Counted from the first letter of the stretch, positions 33,505-43,054 are shown. The stretch: DNA of 64,000 bases from Bacteroidetes bacterium 24-39-8 (GCA_002256765.1 NCHJ01000001.1:1-64000); one strand, 5' to 3'. Numbers and translations are program-made. Notes: generated by a model not told the origin, from the sequence alone.

Positions 33505-34978
33505 CCAGTCTACTTTCAATAATTTTTTATTTCTTGTGCCCAAGGGGCTACATGGTGCTATTATTTTTGTCAGCTGCCTTTTGTTCTTGGGTAATCTTCA
33601 AGCACAAGATCTAGAGCTAGTAAAGAAAATAAAAATTGATACTGTTTTATTTCATGCTAACCCCACTGATTCCATTAGGGTAAAACAGATTGCCATTGTT
33701 GGCAATAAGCGCACCAAACCCATGATCATCTTGAGAGAATTACCTTTTCAAGAAGGCACCCGTATTGCCAAGCATGATTTAGAAAGGGAACTGTTGTTAG
33801 CTAAGCGACAATTGATCAATACCGCTTTATTTGTTGACGCACAAGTACAGCCAATACTTTCAGATAGTTTGGTTGAAATGCAAGTAGTTGTAAAAGAGCG
33901 CTGGTATTTATTTCCACTTCCCTATTTCAAATTGATTGATAGAAATTTTAACCAGTGGTGGGTTGATCAAAAAAGAAGTTTAGAAAGGGTGAATTATGGG
34001 GTCAAATTTATTCAAAACAATTTTACGGGTAGAAATGACAACCTAGATATTTGGTTGATTACTGGTTACACACAACAGGTAACACTTAGATATGATTTGC
34101 CCTTTATTGATAAAAAATTAAGAAGTGGATTCAATATAGGATTGGCGTATAGCACACAGCGAGAAGTGAATTATGCTACATCGGATAATAAACAACAATT
34201 TTTCAGGTTAGATGACCGCTATTTGAGAAAATTAATTAGAGCAGATCTTACTTATTCCTATCGCCCTGGCGTAAAACAAAGACATAGTTTTCGCATAGCC
34301 TATGTTGATGAATCTGTAGATGATACCATCATTAAAAAAACGCCTAATTATTTTGTCAACCAAGAAAAACAATTCCAATACATAGACTTTAACTATCGGT
34401 TTAAATTCTATAATGCAGATTACAATGCCTACCCAACCAATGGCTTTTTATTTGAGGGAAATCTCTACCATCGTGGGGGATTTGGACCTACCCAACTTTG
34501 GCTGATCAATACCCGTGCAGTGTATGCGCTTCCACTTGCTAAAACGTCTTTTTTACATTTAGAGGGATTGCTTCAAATGAAATTTCCAGTCAATAACGCC
34601 TTTACTGACCAACGATTATTGGGTTATGGGAGCATGCAAATGCGTGGTTTGGAATACAATGTGGTTGATGGCATGAAGGGCGGCATACTCAAAACCACCA
34701 TTCACCAAAAATTGATAGGGTTTGACATAAGAAACCCTTTTAAAAGCAAGACCCATGATAAAATTCCCTTCAGGCTCTATTTAAAGGCTTATACAGATCT
34801 TGGGTATGCCCATATTACCAACCCAAAAATAGATAATACGCTCAATAACAAGGTGTTACATACTTATGGTTTTGGACTTGACATTATTTCTATCTATGAT
34901 TTTGTGTTTAAGATTGAATATAGCTTTAACCAGCTAGGCAAGTATGGCTTATATTTACAAAGCAGAAACGATTTCTAG
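33497..34978 (+). CDS. Omp85-superfamily (BamA/TamA-like) outer-membrane protein with one POTRA
   Basis: The 493-residue protein has a signal peptide (AIIFVSCLLFLGNLQAQ), one recognisable POTRA domain (about 58-135; VKQIAIVGNKRTKPMIILRELPF) and a C-terminal barrel with amphipathic strands, ending in Phe as outer-membrane proteins usually do. BamA itself is encoded 3 kb downstream with more POTRA domains, so this is a paralogous Omp85 protein of unknown cargo. It overlaps the CBS gene by eight bases and precedes nadK by 27 bases. Confidence 0.85.
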   Translation: MSSQSTFNNFLFLVPKGLHGAIIFVSCLLFLGNLQAQDLELVKKIKIDTVLFHANPTDSIRVKQIAIVGNKRTKPMIILRELPFQEGTRIAKHDLERELLLAKRQLINTALFVDAQVQPILSDSLVEMQVVVKERWYLFPLPYFKLIDRNFNQWWVDQKRSLERVNYGVKFIQNNFTGRNDNLDIWLITGYTQQVTLRYDLPFIDKKLRSGFNIGLAYSTQREVNYATSDNKQQFFRLDDRYLRKLIRADLTYSYRPGVKQRHSFRIAYVDESVDDTIIKKTPNYFVNQEKQFQYIDFNYRFKFYNADYNAYPTNGFLFEGNLYHRGGFGPTQLWLINTRAVYALPLAKTSFLHLEGLLQMKFPVNNAFTDQRLLGYGSMQMRGLEYNVVDGMKGGILKTTIHQKLIGFDIRNPFKSKTHDKIPFRLYLKAYTDLGYAHITNPKIDNTLNNKVLHTYGFGLDIISIYDFVFKIEYSFNQLGKYGLYLQSRNDF

Positions 34979-35005
34979 TGACCTAGAAACCACTCAATTA
35001 CAGCA

Positions 35006-35884
35006 ATGAAAGTAGCCATCTACAGCCGCGGTTTGGATTTTGAGCAGGAGAATCCCATTCAATTATTGTTAGAAGAATTGATGCGGCATGAAACCAGCAT
35101 ATTGATCTTCCACCAATTATTGGAGCAATTTAGTTTTACTGGTCCCATTCAAGATAAACTCAAGCCTTTTTATAATTCAGATGACCTGAGTAATGATATT
35201 GATATTTTGATTAGCCTGGGCGGCGATGGCACCATGTTAGACGCCGTTACCTTGGTTAAACAAAAGAATATTCCCATACTAGGTATCAATTTTGGCCGAT
35301 TGGGATTTTTGGCTAGCATCAGTAGGAATGAACTGTCATTGGCAGTAGACGCGTTGATTAATAGGACTTTCCTGATTGAGAAAAGAACCCTGATTCACTT
35401 GGATTCAAATGAAGGTCTGTTTGGAGATATTCCCTTTGCCCTAAATGAATTTGCCATACACAAAAGGGATATTTCTCCCATGGTAAAGATTCATACTTAT
35501 TTGAACGGAGAATTCCTGAACACCTACTGGGCCGATGGTTTGATAGTTTCTACCCCAACGGGTTCAACGGGTTATAATATGAGTTGTAATGGACCCATTG
35601 TTTTCCCTGAGTCTAGCAGTTTTGTGATAACACCAGTGGCGCCACACAACCTAAACGTGCGTTCCATCGTAGTACCTGATTCCAATGTGATTTCATTTGA
35701 AGTAGAAGGCCGTGCCGATCAGTTTATTTGTGCTTTGGATGCCAGAAGAGAGATTGTGAACAAGACCATTCAATTGGCGGTAAGAAAAGAGAATTTTTAC
35801 GTGAATTTGGCCCGATTAAATGAAAATAATTTCCTTTCTACCCTCCGAACCAAACTTACTTGGGGGTTAGATAAAAGAAATTAA
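35006..35884 (+). CDS. nadK: NAD kinase
   Basis: NadK phosphorylates NAD to NADP. The 292-residue protein has ISLGGDGTMLDAV (GGDG motif), NFGRLGFLAS, NEFAIHKRD (NE motif), the TPTGSTGYNMSCNGPIV stretch and ITPVAPHNLNVRSIVV, all typical. It lies in the envelope block between the Omp85 gene and porG, the usual Bacteroidota arrangement. Confidence 0.97.
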   Translation: MKVAIYSRGLDFEQENPIQLLLEELMRHETSILIFHQLLEQFSFTGPIQDKLKPFYNSDDLSNDIDILISLGGDGTMLDAVTLVKQKNIPILGINFGRLGFLASISRNELSLAVDALINRTFLIEKRTLIHLDSNEGLFGDIPFALNEFAIHKRDISPMVKIHTYLNGEFLNTYWADGLIVSTPTGSTGYNMSCNGPIVFPESSSFVITPVAPHNLNVRSIVVPDSNVISFEVEGRADQFICALDARREIVNKTIQLAVRKENFYVNLARLNENNFLSTLRTKLTWGLDKRN

Positions 35885-35939
35885 CTTTTACGTTCAAAAA
35901 AATTGGTGCTATTTTACAATAACCAGATCCAATAGTCAC

Positions 35940-36791
35940 ATGCGTAACAGAATTGCAGTTGTTGTTTTACTGTTTTTATCTTTCTTGACTGCAAAATCGC
36001 AGAGCATGGAAAGCTATGTGCACCAAGGTGAAATTGGCTTTGGTGTTGGTCTAGGCCATTATTTTGGGGACCTGAACACCAATATGCAGATCAATAGACC
36101 CAAATTCTCGGGTAGTTTGTTCTTTAGAAAACAGTTTAACAATTACATTGGGGTAAGGGTTACAGGGGGTTATGCCTTTTTGGGTTATTCCGATACTTAT
36201 AGCAGTAACCCTACAGAAAAACAGCGCAACCTGAGCTTTAATAGCAATGTTTGGGAGCTCAGTGTTTCTGGCGATTTCAACTTTTTCAAATTCATTCCAG
36301 GGTTTGACCAATACCGCTATACACCCTATATCAGCCTTGGTGTGGGCGTTATGTCATTTGATCCCTATGCCTATTTAAATGGGGAGAAACATTTGCTTAG
36401 ACCATTGGGTACAGAGGGCCAAGGCAGTAGTTTATATCCAGACCGTTTGCCCTATAATCCCATTGCCATCACCATTCCTTTTGGAGTTGGTGTCAAATAT
36501 GCACTTTCAGATAGGATGAATATTTTTGGAGAAGCGGTTTACCATTTTACCAGAACCGATTATTTAGACGATGTAAGTACTACTTATGCCCCAGATGCTT
36601 TTCCAGCCCTACCAGATGGATCACCTTCTACCGCTTTTTTACTCCAAGACAGGAGTTATGAGACTGGAACTTCAATTGGAACCAAGGGTAGGCAAAGGGG
36701 TAATAGTCTTCAAAAAGACGCTTATTTGACCCTTCAAGTGGGTCTTTCCTTTAATCTTCAGAGCTATCGTTGCCCTAAACCAAGCAATTAA
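35940..36791 (+). CDS. porG: PorG-like outer-membrane protein (DUF6089), type IX secretion component
   Basis: The 283-residue protein has a signal peptide (AVVVLLFLSFLTAKSQ) and an eight-strand-like barrel pattern: VHQGEIGFGVGLGHYFGDLN, FNNYIGVRVTGGYAF, YTPYISLGVGVMSFDPYAY, and IFGEAVYHFTRTDYLDDVS. The barrel pattern plus its position between nadK and uppS-bamA matches the DUF6089/PorG proteins that anchor the PorK-PorN ring of the type IX secretion system. The assignment rests on both the domain and the conserved order. Together with gldC it suggests a type IX secretion/gliding machinery in this organism. Confidence 0.82.
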   Translation: MRNRIAVVVLLFLSFLTAKSQSMESYVHQGEIGFGVGLGHYFGDLNTNMQINRPKFSGSLFFRKQFNNYIGVRVTGGYAFLGYSDTYSSNPTEKQRNLSFNSNVWELSVSGDFNFFKFIPGFDQYRYTPYISLGVGVMSFDPYAYLNGEKHLLRPLGTEGQGSSLYPDRLPYNPIAITIPFGVGVKYALSDRMNIFGEAVYHFTRTDYLDDVSTTYAPDAFPALPDGSPSTAFLLQDRSYETGTSIGTKGRQRGNSLQKDAYLTLQVGLSFNLQSYRCPKPSN

Positions 36792-36835
36792 GCAGTTAAA
36801 ATCTTGCTTAATCAGGGTATTGTCCCCTTTTTTCT
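36787..36835 (+). terminator. Possible terminator after porG
   Basis: ATTAAGCA and TGCTTAAT are perfect 8-base arms with a 10-base loop; the left arm includes the porG stop. A small GGG/CCC dyad and six T follow (to 36835). The stem is AT-rich, so efficiency is uncertain. Confidence 0.4.
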
Positions 36836-36868
36836 GCAATTAAATCCTGTCAACACAAGCCTTTTTGT

Positions 36869-36876
36869 TAATTTTG
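36869..36876 (+). promoter_or_regulatory. Putative uppS promoter (-7 box TAATTTTG)
   Basis: A perfect TAnnTTTG box followed by C ends 22 bases before the uppS ATG at 36899. Confidence 0.5.
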
Positions 36877-36898
36877 CAGCCTAAATGAAGGGAATACC

Positions 36899-37663
36899 AT
36901 GCTGGACAACCTCATTGCTAAAATAAAAACTGATCGCCTGCCTAGGCATATTGCCATCATTATGGATGGTAATGGACGTTGGGCAGAGGAGCAAGGCCAG
37001 GAGCGCCTCTATGGGCATTTCCATGGGGTGGAGTCTGTAAGAATTATTGTAGAAGGCTGTGCAGAATTGGGTATTGAATACCTGACTTTATATGCTTTTA
37101 GTACAGAAAACTGGGATAGGCCCAAAAAAGAAGTAGAAGGACTAATGTCTTTGTTTGTAGACACTATTCGCAAGGAAGTGCCTGTACTAAACAAAAACAA
37201 TATTCGCTTGCACGTGATTGGCGATTTGAGTTTATTGCCTCAGGATGCACATCGTGAATTGCACGAAGCATTGGATATGACTAGTCATAATACCGGTCTT
37301 AATGTGATTCTAGCCCTGAGTTATAGCAGCCGTTGGGAACTGGTTAATGCTGTAAAACAAATTGGCCTAGACGTTGAAGCAGGAAAGATTCATGCAGAAG
37401 GGATTAATCAAGAAGTATTGGAGCAATACCTTGCTACCAGTGAGTTTCCTGACCCTGAACTGATGATTAGAACCAGTGGAGAATACCGCATTAGTAATTT
37501 TTTATTATACCAATTGGCTTATGCGGAACTCTATTTTACCAATACTCGTTGGCCCGATTTCAGGAAAGAAAACCTGGTAGAAGCCATACTGGATTTCCAA
37601 GGTAGGAAACGCCGTTTTGGGAAGACAGATAAACAGATTGAGGAGGAAGCCCAATTGGTCTGA
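36899..37663 (+). CDS. uppS: Isoprenyl transferase (undecaprenyl diphosphate synthase)
   Basis: UppS makes the polyprenyl diphosphate carrier for peptidoglycan and surface polysaccharides by cis condensation of isopentenyl units. The 254-residue protein shows LPRHIAIIMDGNGRWAEEQG with the catalytic Asp, HFHGVESVRIIVEGCAELGI, YLTLYAFSTENWDRP, ALSYSSRWELVNA and the late motif DPELMIRTSGEYRISNFLLY and WPDF. It is followed by bamA after 90-150 bases, depending on the start used. Confidence 0.97.
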   Translation: MLDNLIAKIKTDRLPRHIAIIMDGNGRWAEEQGQERLYGHFHGVESVRIIVEGCAELGIEYLTLYAFSTENWDRPKKEVEGLMSLFVDTIRKEVPVLNKNNIRLHVIGDLSLLPQDAHRELHEALDMTSHNTGLNVILALSYSSRWELVNAVKQIGLDVEAGKIHAEGINQEVLEQYLATSEFPDPELMIRTSGEYRISNFLLYQLAYAELYFTNTRWPDFRKENLVEAILDFQGRKRRFGKTDKQIEEEAQLV

Positions 37664-37814
37664 AACACTTTATATTCAAAACAGTTGGCTAATAAAGGGG
37701 GTTTTAACAAACACTTTTAATTATTCCCGTTAATTTGCCCAACTTAAAACCTTGAAAAACGCTGAAAGCAGCATGGAACCTGTTTTCAGACTGGAATATC
37801 ACAAAAAGAACCGG

Positions 37815-40562
37815 ATGCAGAAATTGTACAAATATTTAGTGTTGGCTTTCCTTGTTTTGTTGTTGGGTAATAAGGCCCAGTCTCAATCATCCACAGGTTC
37901 AACAGATACTACCATTACTTCTATTGAAGCAGATTTGGTAAATATCTTCCAACAAAAAGCACCCAAGAATTACAAAGTGGCTGGCGTGAAAGTGGTGGGT
38001 AACCGTTTCTTTGACGAGAACTTGCTTATTTCTATTGCCAATATCAACGTGGGTGATGACATTAAAATTCCTGGTGGAGATAATTTTGCCAAAGCCATTA
38101 CCAAACTTTGGAGTCAAAACTATTTCAGCAATATTGAAATCTATTTGACCAAATTAGAAGGGAAAAATATTTGGGTAGAAATTGAAGTAACAGAAAGACC
38201 TAGGTTGTCTAAATTTTATTTTAGAAATACCCGCAAGACGGAGAGTGAAGACCTCTCTGGTAAAACAGGATTAGTGCCTAACCGTGTGGTAACTGAGAAC
38301 ATGAAGATTACAGCGGTAGAAGCCATTAAAAAATATTACGCTGAAAAAGGTTTCCAAGACGCCAAAGTAGAGATTCAAGAAACCAAGGATTCTAGTATAA
38401 ACAATACCTTGACTTTGAATTTTATTGTTGACAAGGGTATTAAAGTGCATATCAACAATATCAATTTTGGAGGCAATGCCAATGTAGAGGAAAGCAAGCT
38501 GAAAAAGCAATTAAAAGATACGCATGAGCAATCAAGATTTACCCTGTTTCCAACCTATGATAAGGGCATGATTGTAGAAGCCAAGCACTATACTTTTGAC
38601 GACTATTTAAAAGAAAAGGGCTACCTCACTTATAGCCGTACCAAAAAAGTATTGGATCCTTATGTTCGAATTAAGTTCTCTTCTGCCAAATTCAATCAAA
38701 ATAAATTTGAATCAGATTTAGACAATATCCTGAATTACTATAATAGCTTGGGCTATCGCGATGCGGTAATCTTGCAAGACACCGTATATCATACCAAGAA
38801 AGGTGATTTGAATGTAGACATCAAATTACAAGAAGGTAGAAAATACTATTTTGGAAATATCACTTGGAGGGGTAATACCAAATTCAGTGATTCTGTTTTA
38901 ACTTCTATTATGGGTATCCGCAAGGGCGATACTTATAACATGGAGATCTTAGATAAAAAATTGGGTAAGAACGCATCGCCCGAAGGGGGAGATATTAGCG
39001 GTCTGTACCAAGATGATGGTTACTTGTTCTTCCGTACAGATCCTGTAGAAACGGCGGTATACAATGATACCATTGACTTTGAAATTAGAATTGTAGAAGG
39101 TCCTCAAGCTACTATCAAGAATATTCGTATTGCCGGAAATGACCGTACCAAAGAGTATGTCATTAGAAGGGAATTGAGAACCATTCCTGGTGAGAAATTT
39201 AGCAGAACTGACTTGGTGCGTTCTAATCGTGAGATTGCGCAGTTGAACTATTTTAACCAAGAGAAAATTAATATTCAACCCATTCCCAATCCAGAAGACG
39301 GAACGGTAGATATTAACTATACCGTAGAAGAAAAATCCAGCGACCAGTTGGAGTTGAGTGCCGGTTGGGGTGGTGTGATTGGTTTAACAGGTACACTAGG
39401 TGTGTCTTTTAATAACTTCTCTATCCGTAATATTTGGAAAAAGTCTGCTTGGGATCCATTACCCATGGGAGATGGTCAAAAACTAAGTTTGCGTATTCAA
39501 AGTAATGGTAAGGCCTTCCGTTCTTATAACTTCTCTTTTACCGAGCCTTGGTTTGGTGGTAAGAAAAGAAATGCCCTATCCTTTAGTATTTATAATACCA
39601 AGTATGGACAAACTTATAACCCCATTACTGGTCAGTATGACCCCAACTATTCTAACCAAAGTTCTATTACTACCACTGGCGTAACCGTGGCTTTGGCTAA
39701 GCAGTTGAAATGGCCTGATGACTATTTCTCTTTAACTACTGCTGTTAGCTTTACGCGATATAATTTAAACAACTATGCCATTGACCCAGTAAACCTACCC
39801 GGTTTTGACAACGGTTATGCGCATAACGTGAACATGAAATTGACTTTACAGCGTTCATCTGTTGACCAGCCGCTATTCCCTAGAAGTGGTTCTAACTTCT
39901 TGGCCAGTGTGCAGTTTACGCCACCTTATACCATGATTAGTGATAAAATTGCTAATTCAACCAATCCTTATGAGTGGATTGAATACCATAAATGGCGTTT
40001 CAACGGGGAATGGTTTATTCCTTTGGGTAAGCCAGGTGGTGCTGAGAAAAACAAGCAGTTTGTAATTAGGACTTCTGTAAAATTGGGATTCTTGGGCAGG
40101 TATAACCAAGACTTACAAGTATCTCCTTTTGAAAGATTCCAAGTGGGTGATGCCGGTTTGAGTAACCAGTTTGCGCTCTTGGGTTATGATATCATTGCTC
40201 ACCGCGGATATCCTGTGTATAGCAGTTCTAATCCTAAGATTAACCCTGACCAACAAAGTACCCGTCAGTACTTTACCATATTCAATAAATACACCATGGA
40301 GTTGCGCTATCCATTGAGTTTAAACCCAAGTAGTACTATCTACGCTTTGGGCTTTTTTGAAGCGGCCAATGGTTGGTATTCTATGAAAGATTACAATCCT
40401 TTCCAGCTTAGAAGGTCCGTTGGTATTGGTATGCGCTTCTTTTTGCCCATGTTCGGTCTGCTTGGATTTGATTATGGCATAGGATTGGATAGGTTTACAC
40501 CAAACAACGCGTTGAAAGATGCAGCAAGATTTACTTTCATGCTGGGCTTTGAACCGGAATAA
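37815..40562 (+). CDS. bamA: Outer-membrane protein assembly factor BamA
   Basis: BamA inserts beta-barrel proteins into the outer membrane. From the ATG at 37815 the protein is 915 residues with a signal peptide (KYLVLAFLVLLLGNKAQSQ). Several POTRA domains fill the first half (VAGVKVVGNRFFDENLLISI; NINFGGNANVEESKLKKQL; FGNITWRGNTKFSDSVLTSI; IKNIRIAGNDRTKEYVIRRE), the usual five in all. The barrel starts near LSAGWGGVIGLTGTLGVSFN. In-frame starts at 37752 (TTG) and 37773 (ATG) would add a charged extension before the signal peptide and are less likely. Two Skp-like chaperone genes follow within 30 bases each. Confidence 0.96.
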   Translation: MQKLYKYLVLAFLVLLLGNKAQSQSSTGSTDTTITSIEADLVNIFQQKAPKNYKVAGVKVVGNRFFDENLLISIANINVGDDIKIPGGDNFAKAITKLWSQNYFSNIEIYLTKLEGKNIWVEIEVTERPRLSKFYFRNTRKTESEDLSGKTGLVPNRVVTENMKITAVEAIKKYYAEKGFQDAKVEIQETKDSSINNTLTLNFIVDKGIKVHINNINFGGNANVEESKLKKQLKDTHEQSRFTLFPTYDKGMIVEAKHYTFDDYLKEKGYLTYSRTKKVLDPYVRIKFSSAKFNQNKFESDLDNILNYYNSLGYRDAVILQDTVYHTKKGDLNVDIKLQEGRKYYFGNITWRGNTKFSDSVLTSIMGIRKGDTYNMEILDKKLGKNASPEGGDISGLYQDDGYLFFRTDPVETAVYNDTIDFEIRIVEGPQATIKNIRIAGNDRTKEYVIRRELRTIPGEKFSRTDLVRSNREIAQLNYFNQEKINIQPIPNPEDGTVDINYTVEEKSSDQLELSAGWGGVIGLTGTLGVSFNNFSIRNIWKKSAWDPLPMGDGQKLSLRIQSNGKAFRSYNFSFTEPWFGGKKRNALSFSIYNTKYGQTYNPITGQYDPNYSNQSSITTTGVTVALAKQLKWPDDYFSLTTAVSFTRYNLNNYAIDPVNLPGFDNGYAHNVNMKLTLQRSSVDQPLFPRSGSNFLASVQFTPPYTMISDKIANSTNPYEWIEYHKWRFNGEWFIPLGKPGGAEKNKQFVIRTSVKLGFLGRYNQDLQVSPFERFQVGDAGLSNQFALLGYDIIAHRGYPVYSSSNPKINPDQQSTRQYFTIFNKYTMELRYPLSLNPSSTIYALGFFEAANGWYSMKDYNPFQLRRSVGIGMRFFLPMFGLLGFDYGIGLDRFTPNNALKDAARFTFMLGFEPE

Positions 40563-40580
40563 ACCTAAAAACCAAGTATC

Positions 40581-41099
40581 ATGAAAAAATTAGTACTCTC
40601 TTTGGTTATGATTCTCTGCTTGGCAGGGGCTTCTCAAGCACAGCAACGCTATGCAGTGATTGACACTAAGTATATCCTGGACAAGGTTCCAGAGTATAAA
40701 GACGCTGACAAGAAATTGGCGGCAGTGAGCCAACAATGGCAAAAGGAAATTGATGACCGTCAGGCAGTCTTAGACAAAATGTATAAGAATTATGAGGCCG
40801 AGCAGTTTATGTTAACGGACGAACTCAAGAAAAAAAGGGAAGACGAGCTTTTTGTCAGGGAAAAAGAGGTAAGGGAATTACAAAAAAAGCGTTTTGGCTA
40901 TGAGGGAGACCTATTCAAAGAACGCCAAAGACTGGTAAAACCCATTCAAGACAAGATTTACAATGCCATTCAGAAACTAGCTACCGCCAGAAACTATGAT
41001 TTTGTACTAGATAAAAGTGAAGGAATTACCGTTATATTTGCCGACCCAAAGCTGGACAAGAGCGATGACGTTCTGAAAGAATTGGGCATAAAATTTTAA
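40581..41099 (+). CDS. OmpH/Skp-family periplasmic chaperone, first copy
   Basis: The 172-residue protein has a signal peptide (KKLVLSLVMILCLAGASQAQ) and a short beta start, RYAVIDTKYILDKVPEY, then a long charged coiled coil (about 45-115) that forms the tentacles of the trimeric Skp fold, and a closing strand YDFVLDKSEGITVIFADP. Skp carries unfolded outer-membrane proteins to BamA. It begins 18 bases after bamA. Confidence 0.93.
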   Translation: MKKLVLSLVMILCLAGASQAQQRYAVIDTKYILDKVPEYKDADKKLAAVSQQWQKEIDDRQAVLDKMYKNYEAEQFMLTDELKKKREDELFVREKEVRELQKKRFGYEGDLFKERQRLVKPIQDKIYNAIQKLATARNYDFVLDKSEGITVIFADPKLDKSDDVLKELGIKF

Positions 41100-41126
41100 A
41101 CAACCAACAATTATAAATTCTCAAAG

Positions 41127-41705
41127 ATGAAGAAAGTATTATTTGTGTTTGCGGCTGTACTTGGAAGCCTTATGTTCAGCAGCAACACCAATGCACAAAC
41201 CAAAATAGGCACTTTTGACGAAGAAAGCGTTTTGGGTTTGATGCCAGATATTGACAAGGTTACCACTGCTTTGCAGAGCTACGCTAAGGATTCATTACAA
41301 GTTGACTATGAATACAAAGTGGTTGAATTTCAACGCAGAGATAGCATTTTCAAGAAAGACAGTGCTACCATGCCAGCTAGGGCTCGTGAACAAGCCTTAA
41401 AAGAAATTAACCAATTAAAATACCAATTGGTGAATTGGCAGCAGTTTCAACAACAAGCAGTTCAACAAAAACAAGAAGAACTGTTGGTTCCTTACAAGCA
41501 AAAAATCTATGCTTCATTGGAAAAAATTATCCGTGAGCAGAAATACACGCATATCTTCCGTAGCGATGCTTTGTTAAAGTCTCCTATTGGCGATAACCTT
41601 TCTATTAAAGTAGCGTTAGACTTAAAACTAACCTTACCTAAAGAAGTCTTAGACGAGTTAAAAGCTCAAGGTGCTCCAGTACCAGCAGCTCCTGTTAAGA
41701 AGTAA
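41127..41705 (+). CDS. OmpH/Skp-family periplasmic chaperone, second copy
   Basis: The 192-residue protein has a signal peptide (KVLFVFAAVLGSLMFSSNTNAQ), the start TKIGTFDEESVLGLMP and a Gln/Lys-rich coiled coil (about 70-130). It ends with a Pro/Ala tail (GAPVPAAPVKK). It is clearly a paralogue of the preceding gene but more diverged, with no conserved closing strand. Two tandem ompH genes after bamA are usual in Bacteroidota. A strong terminator follows. Confidence 0.9.
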   Translation: MKKVLFVFAAVLGSLMFSSNTNAQTKIGTFDEESVLGLMPDIDKVTTALQSYAKDSLQVDYEYKVVEFQRRDSIFKKDSATMPARAREQALKEINQLKYQLVNWQQFQQQAVQQKQEELLVPYKQKIYASLEKIIREQKYTHIFRSDALLKSPIGDNLSIKVALDLKLTLPKEVLDELKAQGAPVPAAPVKK

Positions 41706-41734
41706 TTCAAGAAAACTTAGCAATTTTAATATTG

Positions 41735-41769
41735 GAACCCTGTCCTTGCGGCAGGGTTCTTATTTTTGG
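41735..41769 (+). terminator. Terminator of the bamA-ompH-ompH operon
   Basis: GAACCCTG and CAGGGTTC form a perfect 8-bp stem (41735-41742 with 41752-41759), extended inward by CC/GG, followed by CTTATTTTT. The T tract overlaps the predicted murI -7 box. Confidence 0.88.
41761..41768 (+). promoter_or_regulatory. Putative murI promoter (-7 box TATTTTTG) inside the terminator tail
   Basis: TATTTTTG is a perfect TAnnTTTG match 14 bases before the murI ATG at 41783 and coincides with the T tract of the preceding terminator. Confidence 0.45.
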
Positions 41770-41782
41770 GTAAGCAAATCAA

Positions 41783-42616
41783 ATGGGTATGCAGCATAAA
41801 CCAATTGGTGTATTTGACAGTGGCTATGGGGGGCTTACCGTGCTAAAGGAAATTGTAGCACAATTGCCCCAGTATGATTATCTCTATCTAGGAGATAATG
41901 CCCGTGCACCCTATGGTCCAAGGTCTTTTGACACGGTGTATCAGTATACTTTAGAATGCGTAGAATGGTTTTTCAAACAAGGATGCGAATTGGTGATCCT
42001 AGCCTGTAATACGGCATCGGCAAAAGCTTTGCGCAATATTCAACAAAAGGATCTGCCAGGCATTGATCCATTTAAACGCGTATTAGGTGTCATTAGACCA
42101 ACAACAGAAATCATTGGCAACTATTCAACAACCGGTCAATTAGGTATTTTAGGAACCCAGGGAACCGTAATCAGTAATAGTTATCCCATAGAGATCCAGA
42201 AATTCTTTCCATCTATGCAAGTTTTTCAAGAAGCCTGCCCCATGTGGGTGCCCTTGGTAGAGAACGGGGCAGCCAATGAACCGGGAGCTGATTATTTTGT
42301 CCAAAAACATTTGAACCAACTTTTGTCTCAGTCTCCTAAAATTGACACCATTTTGTTGGCATGTACCCATTATCCTTTATTGCTCAACAAGATTAAAGCC
42401 TTTGCACCAGCAAGTATGACCATTGTTTCTCAGGGTGAAATTGTTGCAAAAAGTTTGGCTGATTATCTGGACAAACACTTGAGCATGGCTGAGAAATGTT
42501 CCAAAAATGGTCAGATTCGCTTTTGTACCACAGATTCGGCGGTAGATTTTGATGCACACGCTAGTCTATTTTTTGGTCAGGCAGTTATTTCACAACACGT
42601 TGATTTACAGGGGTAA
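41783..42616 (+). CDS. murI: Glutamate racemase
   Basis: MurI converts L- to D-glutamate for peptidoglycan. The 277-residue protein has IGVFDSGYGGLTVLKEI with the first acid region, YLGDNARAPYG, CELVILACNTASA with the first catalytic Cys, and DTILLACTHYPLL with the second. ATG codons at 41783 and 41789 are both possible starts. It follows the bamA-ompH operon, as is common in the phylum, but from its own promoter. Confidence 0.96.
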   Translation: MGMQHKPIGVFDSGYGGLTVLKEIVAQLPQYDYLYLGDNARAPYGPRSFDTVYQYTLECVEWFFKQGCELVILACNTASAKALRNIQQKDLPGIDPFKRVLGVIRPTTEIIGNYSTTGQLGILGTQGTVISNSYPIEIQKFFPSMQVFQEACPMWVPLVENGAANEPGADYFVQKHLNQLLSQSPKIDTILLACTHYPLLLNKIKAFAPASMTIVSQGEIVAKSLADYLDKHLSMAEKCSKNGQIRFCTTDSAVDFDAHASLFFGQAVISQHVDLQG

Positions 42617-42724
42617 TTTGGACTTTTTAGATTCATGTCTGAAGGCAAAACAGCATGATTTTTGGGCTGAAAACCGCCATATGAAAGGCTTTGCCCATTT
42701 TTTTAGGGCTTTTTTTGATATTCC

Positions 42725-42756
42725 TTTGCCAGTTTCCAACACAACCATTACCTTTG
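42725..42756 (+). promoter_or_regulatory. rpmH promoter with ideal -33/-7 spacing
   Basis: TTTG (42725-42728), a 20-base spacer and TACCTTTG (42749-42756) match the Bacteroidota promoter at both boxes. The leader to the rpmH ATG is about 75 bases. The 42617-42724 stretch after murI shows no gene. Confidence 0.75.
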
Positions 42757-42836
42757 CCGTCCTTTCACAAGCAGCAGTATGGTGACTGCAGGCATGAAAC
42801 GTAACAATATTACCGGGTTAGTAAAAAATCGATAAA

Positions 42837-42992
42837 ATGAAACGTACATTCCAACCACACAAACGTCGCAGAAAAACCGTTCACGGTTTCCGCAAACGTA
42901 TGGAGTCTGCCAACGGCCGCAAAGTATTAGCTAGCCGTAGAGCGAAAGGTCGTAAGAAACTTTCTGTTTCTAGCGAAAAAGGATTAAAATAA
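42837..42992 (+). CDS. rpmH: Ribosomal protein bL34
   Basis: This 51-codon gene encodes the basic protein [20 protein letters not shown], continuing with [25 protein letters not shown], the typical L34 sequence with a short C-terminal extension. It is read from an ATG at 42837 and stops with TAA at 42990. It precedes rnpA, the order conserved in most bacteria. An optimal promoter lies about 80 bases upstream and a strong hairpin follows, so it is likely expressed more strongly than rnpA. Confidence 0.97.
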   Translation: MKRTFQPHKRRRKTVHGFRKRMESANGRKVLASRRAKGRKKLSVSSEKGLK

Positions 42993-43019
42993 TTCCACTA
43001 CTAAGTAGTAAAAATATTT

Positions 43020-43054
43020 AGCCCTGTTCCGTTCATTCGGAACGGGGCTTTTTT
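43020..43054 (+). terminator. Terminator or attenuator between rpmH and rnpA
   Basis: AGCCCTGTTCCG and CGGAACGGGGCT form a 12-bp stem with one wobble and a 6-base loop, followed by six T. It lies only 12 bases before the rnpA start and its T run touches the rnpA -7 box. Confidence 0.88.

Noticed and set aside
42549..42785. A 78-codon open frame overlapping the end of murI and reaching the rpmH promoter.
   Set aside because: It covers the murI 3' end in another frame and an ideal -33/-7 promoter, and has no family resemblance.
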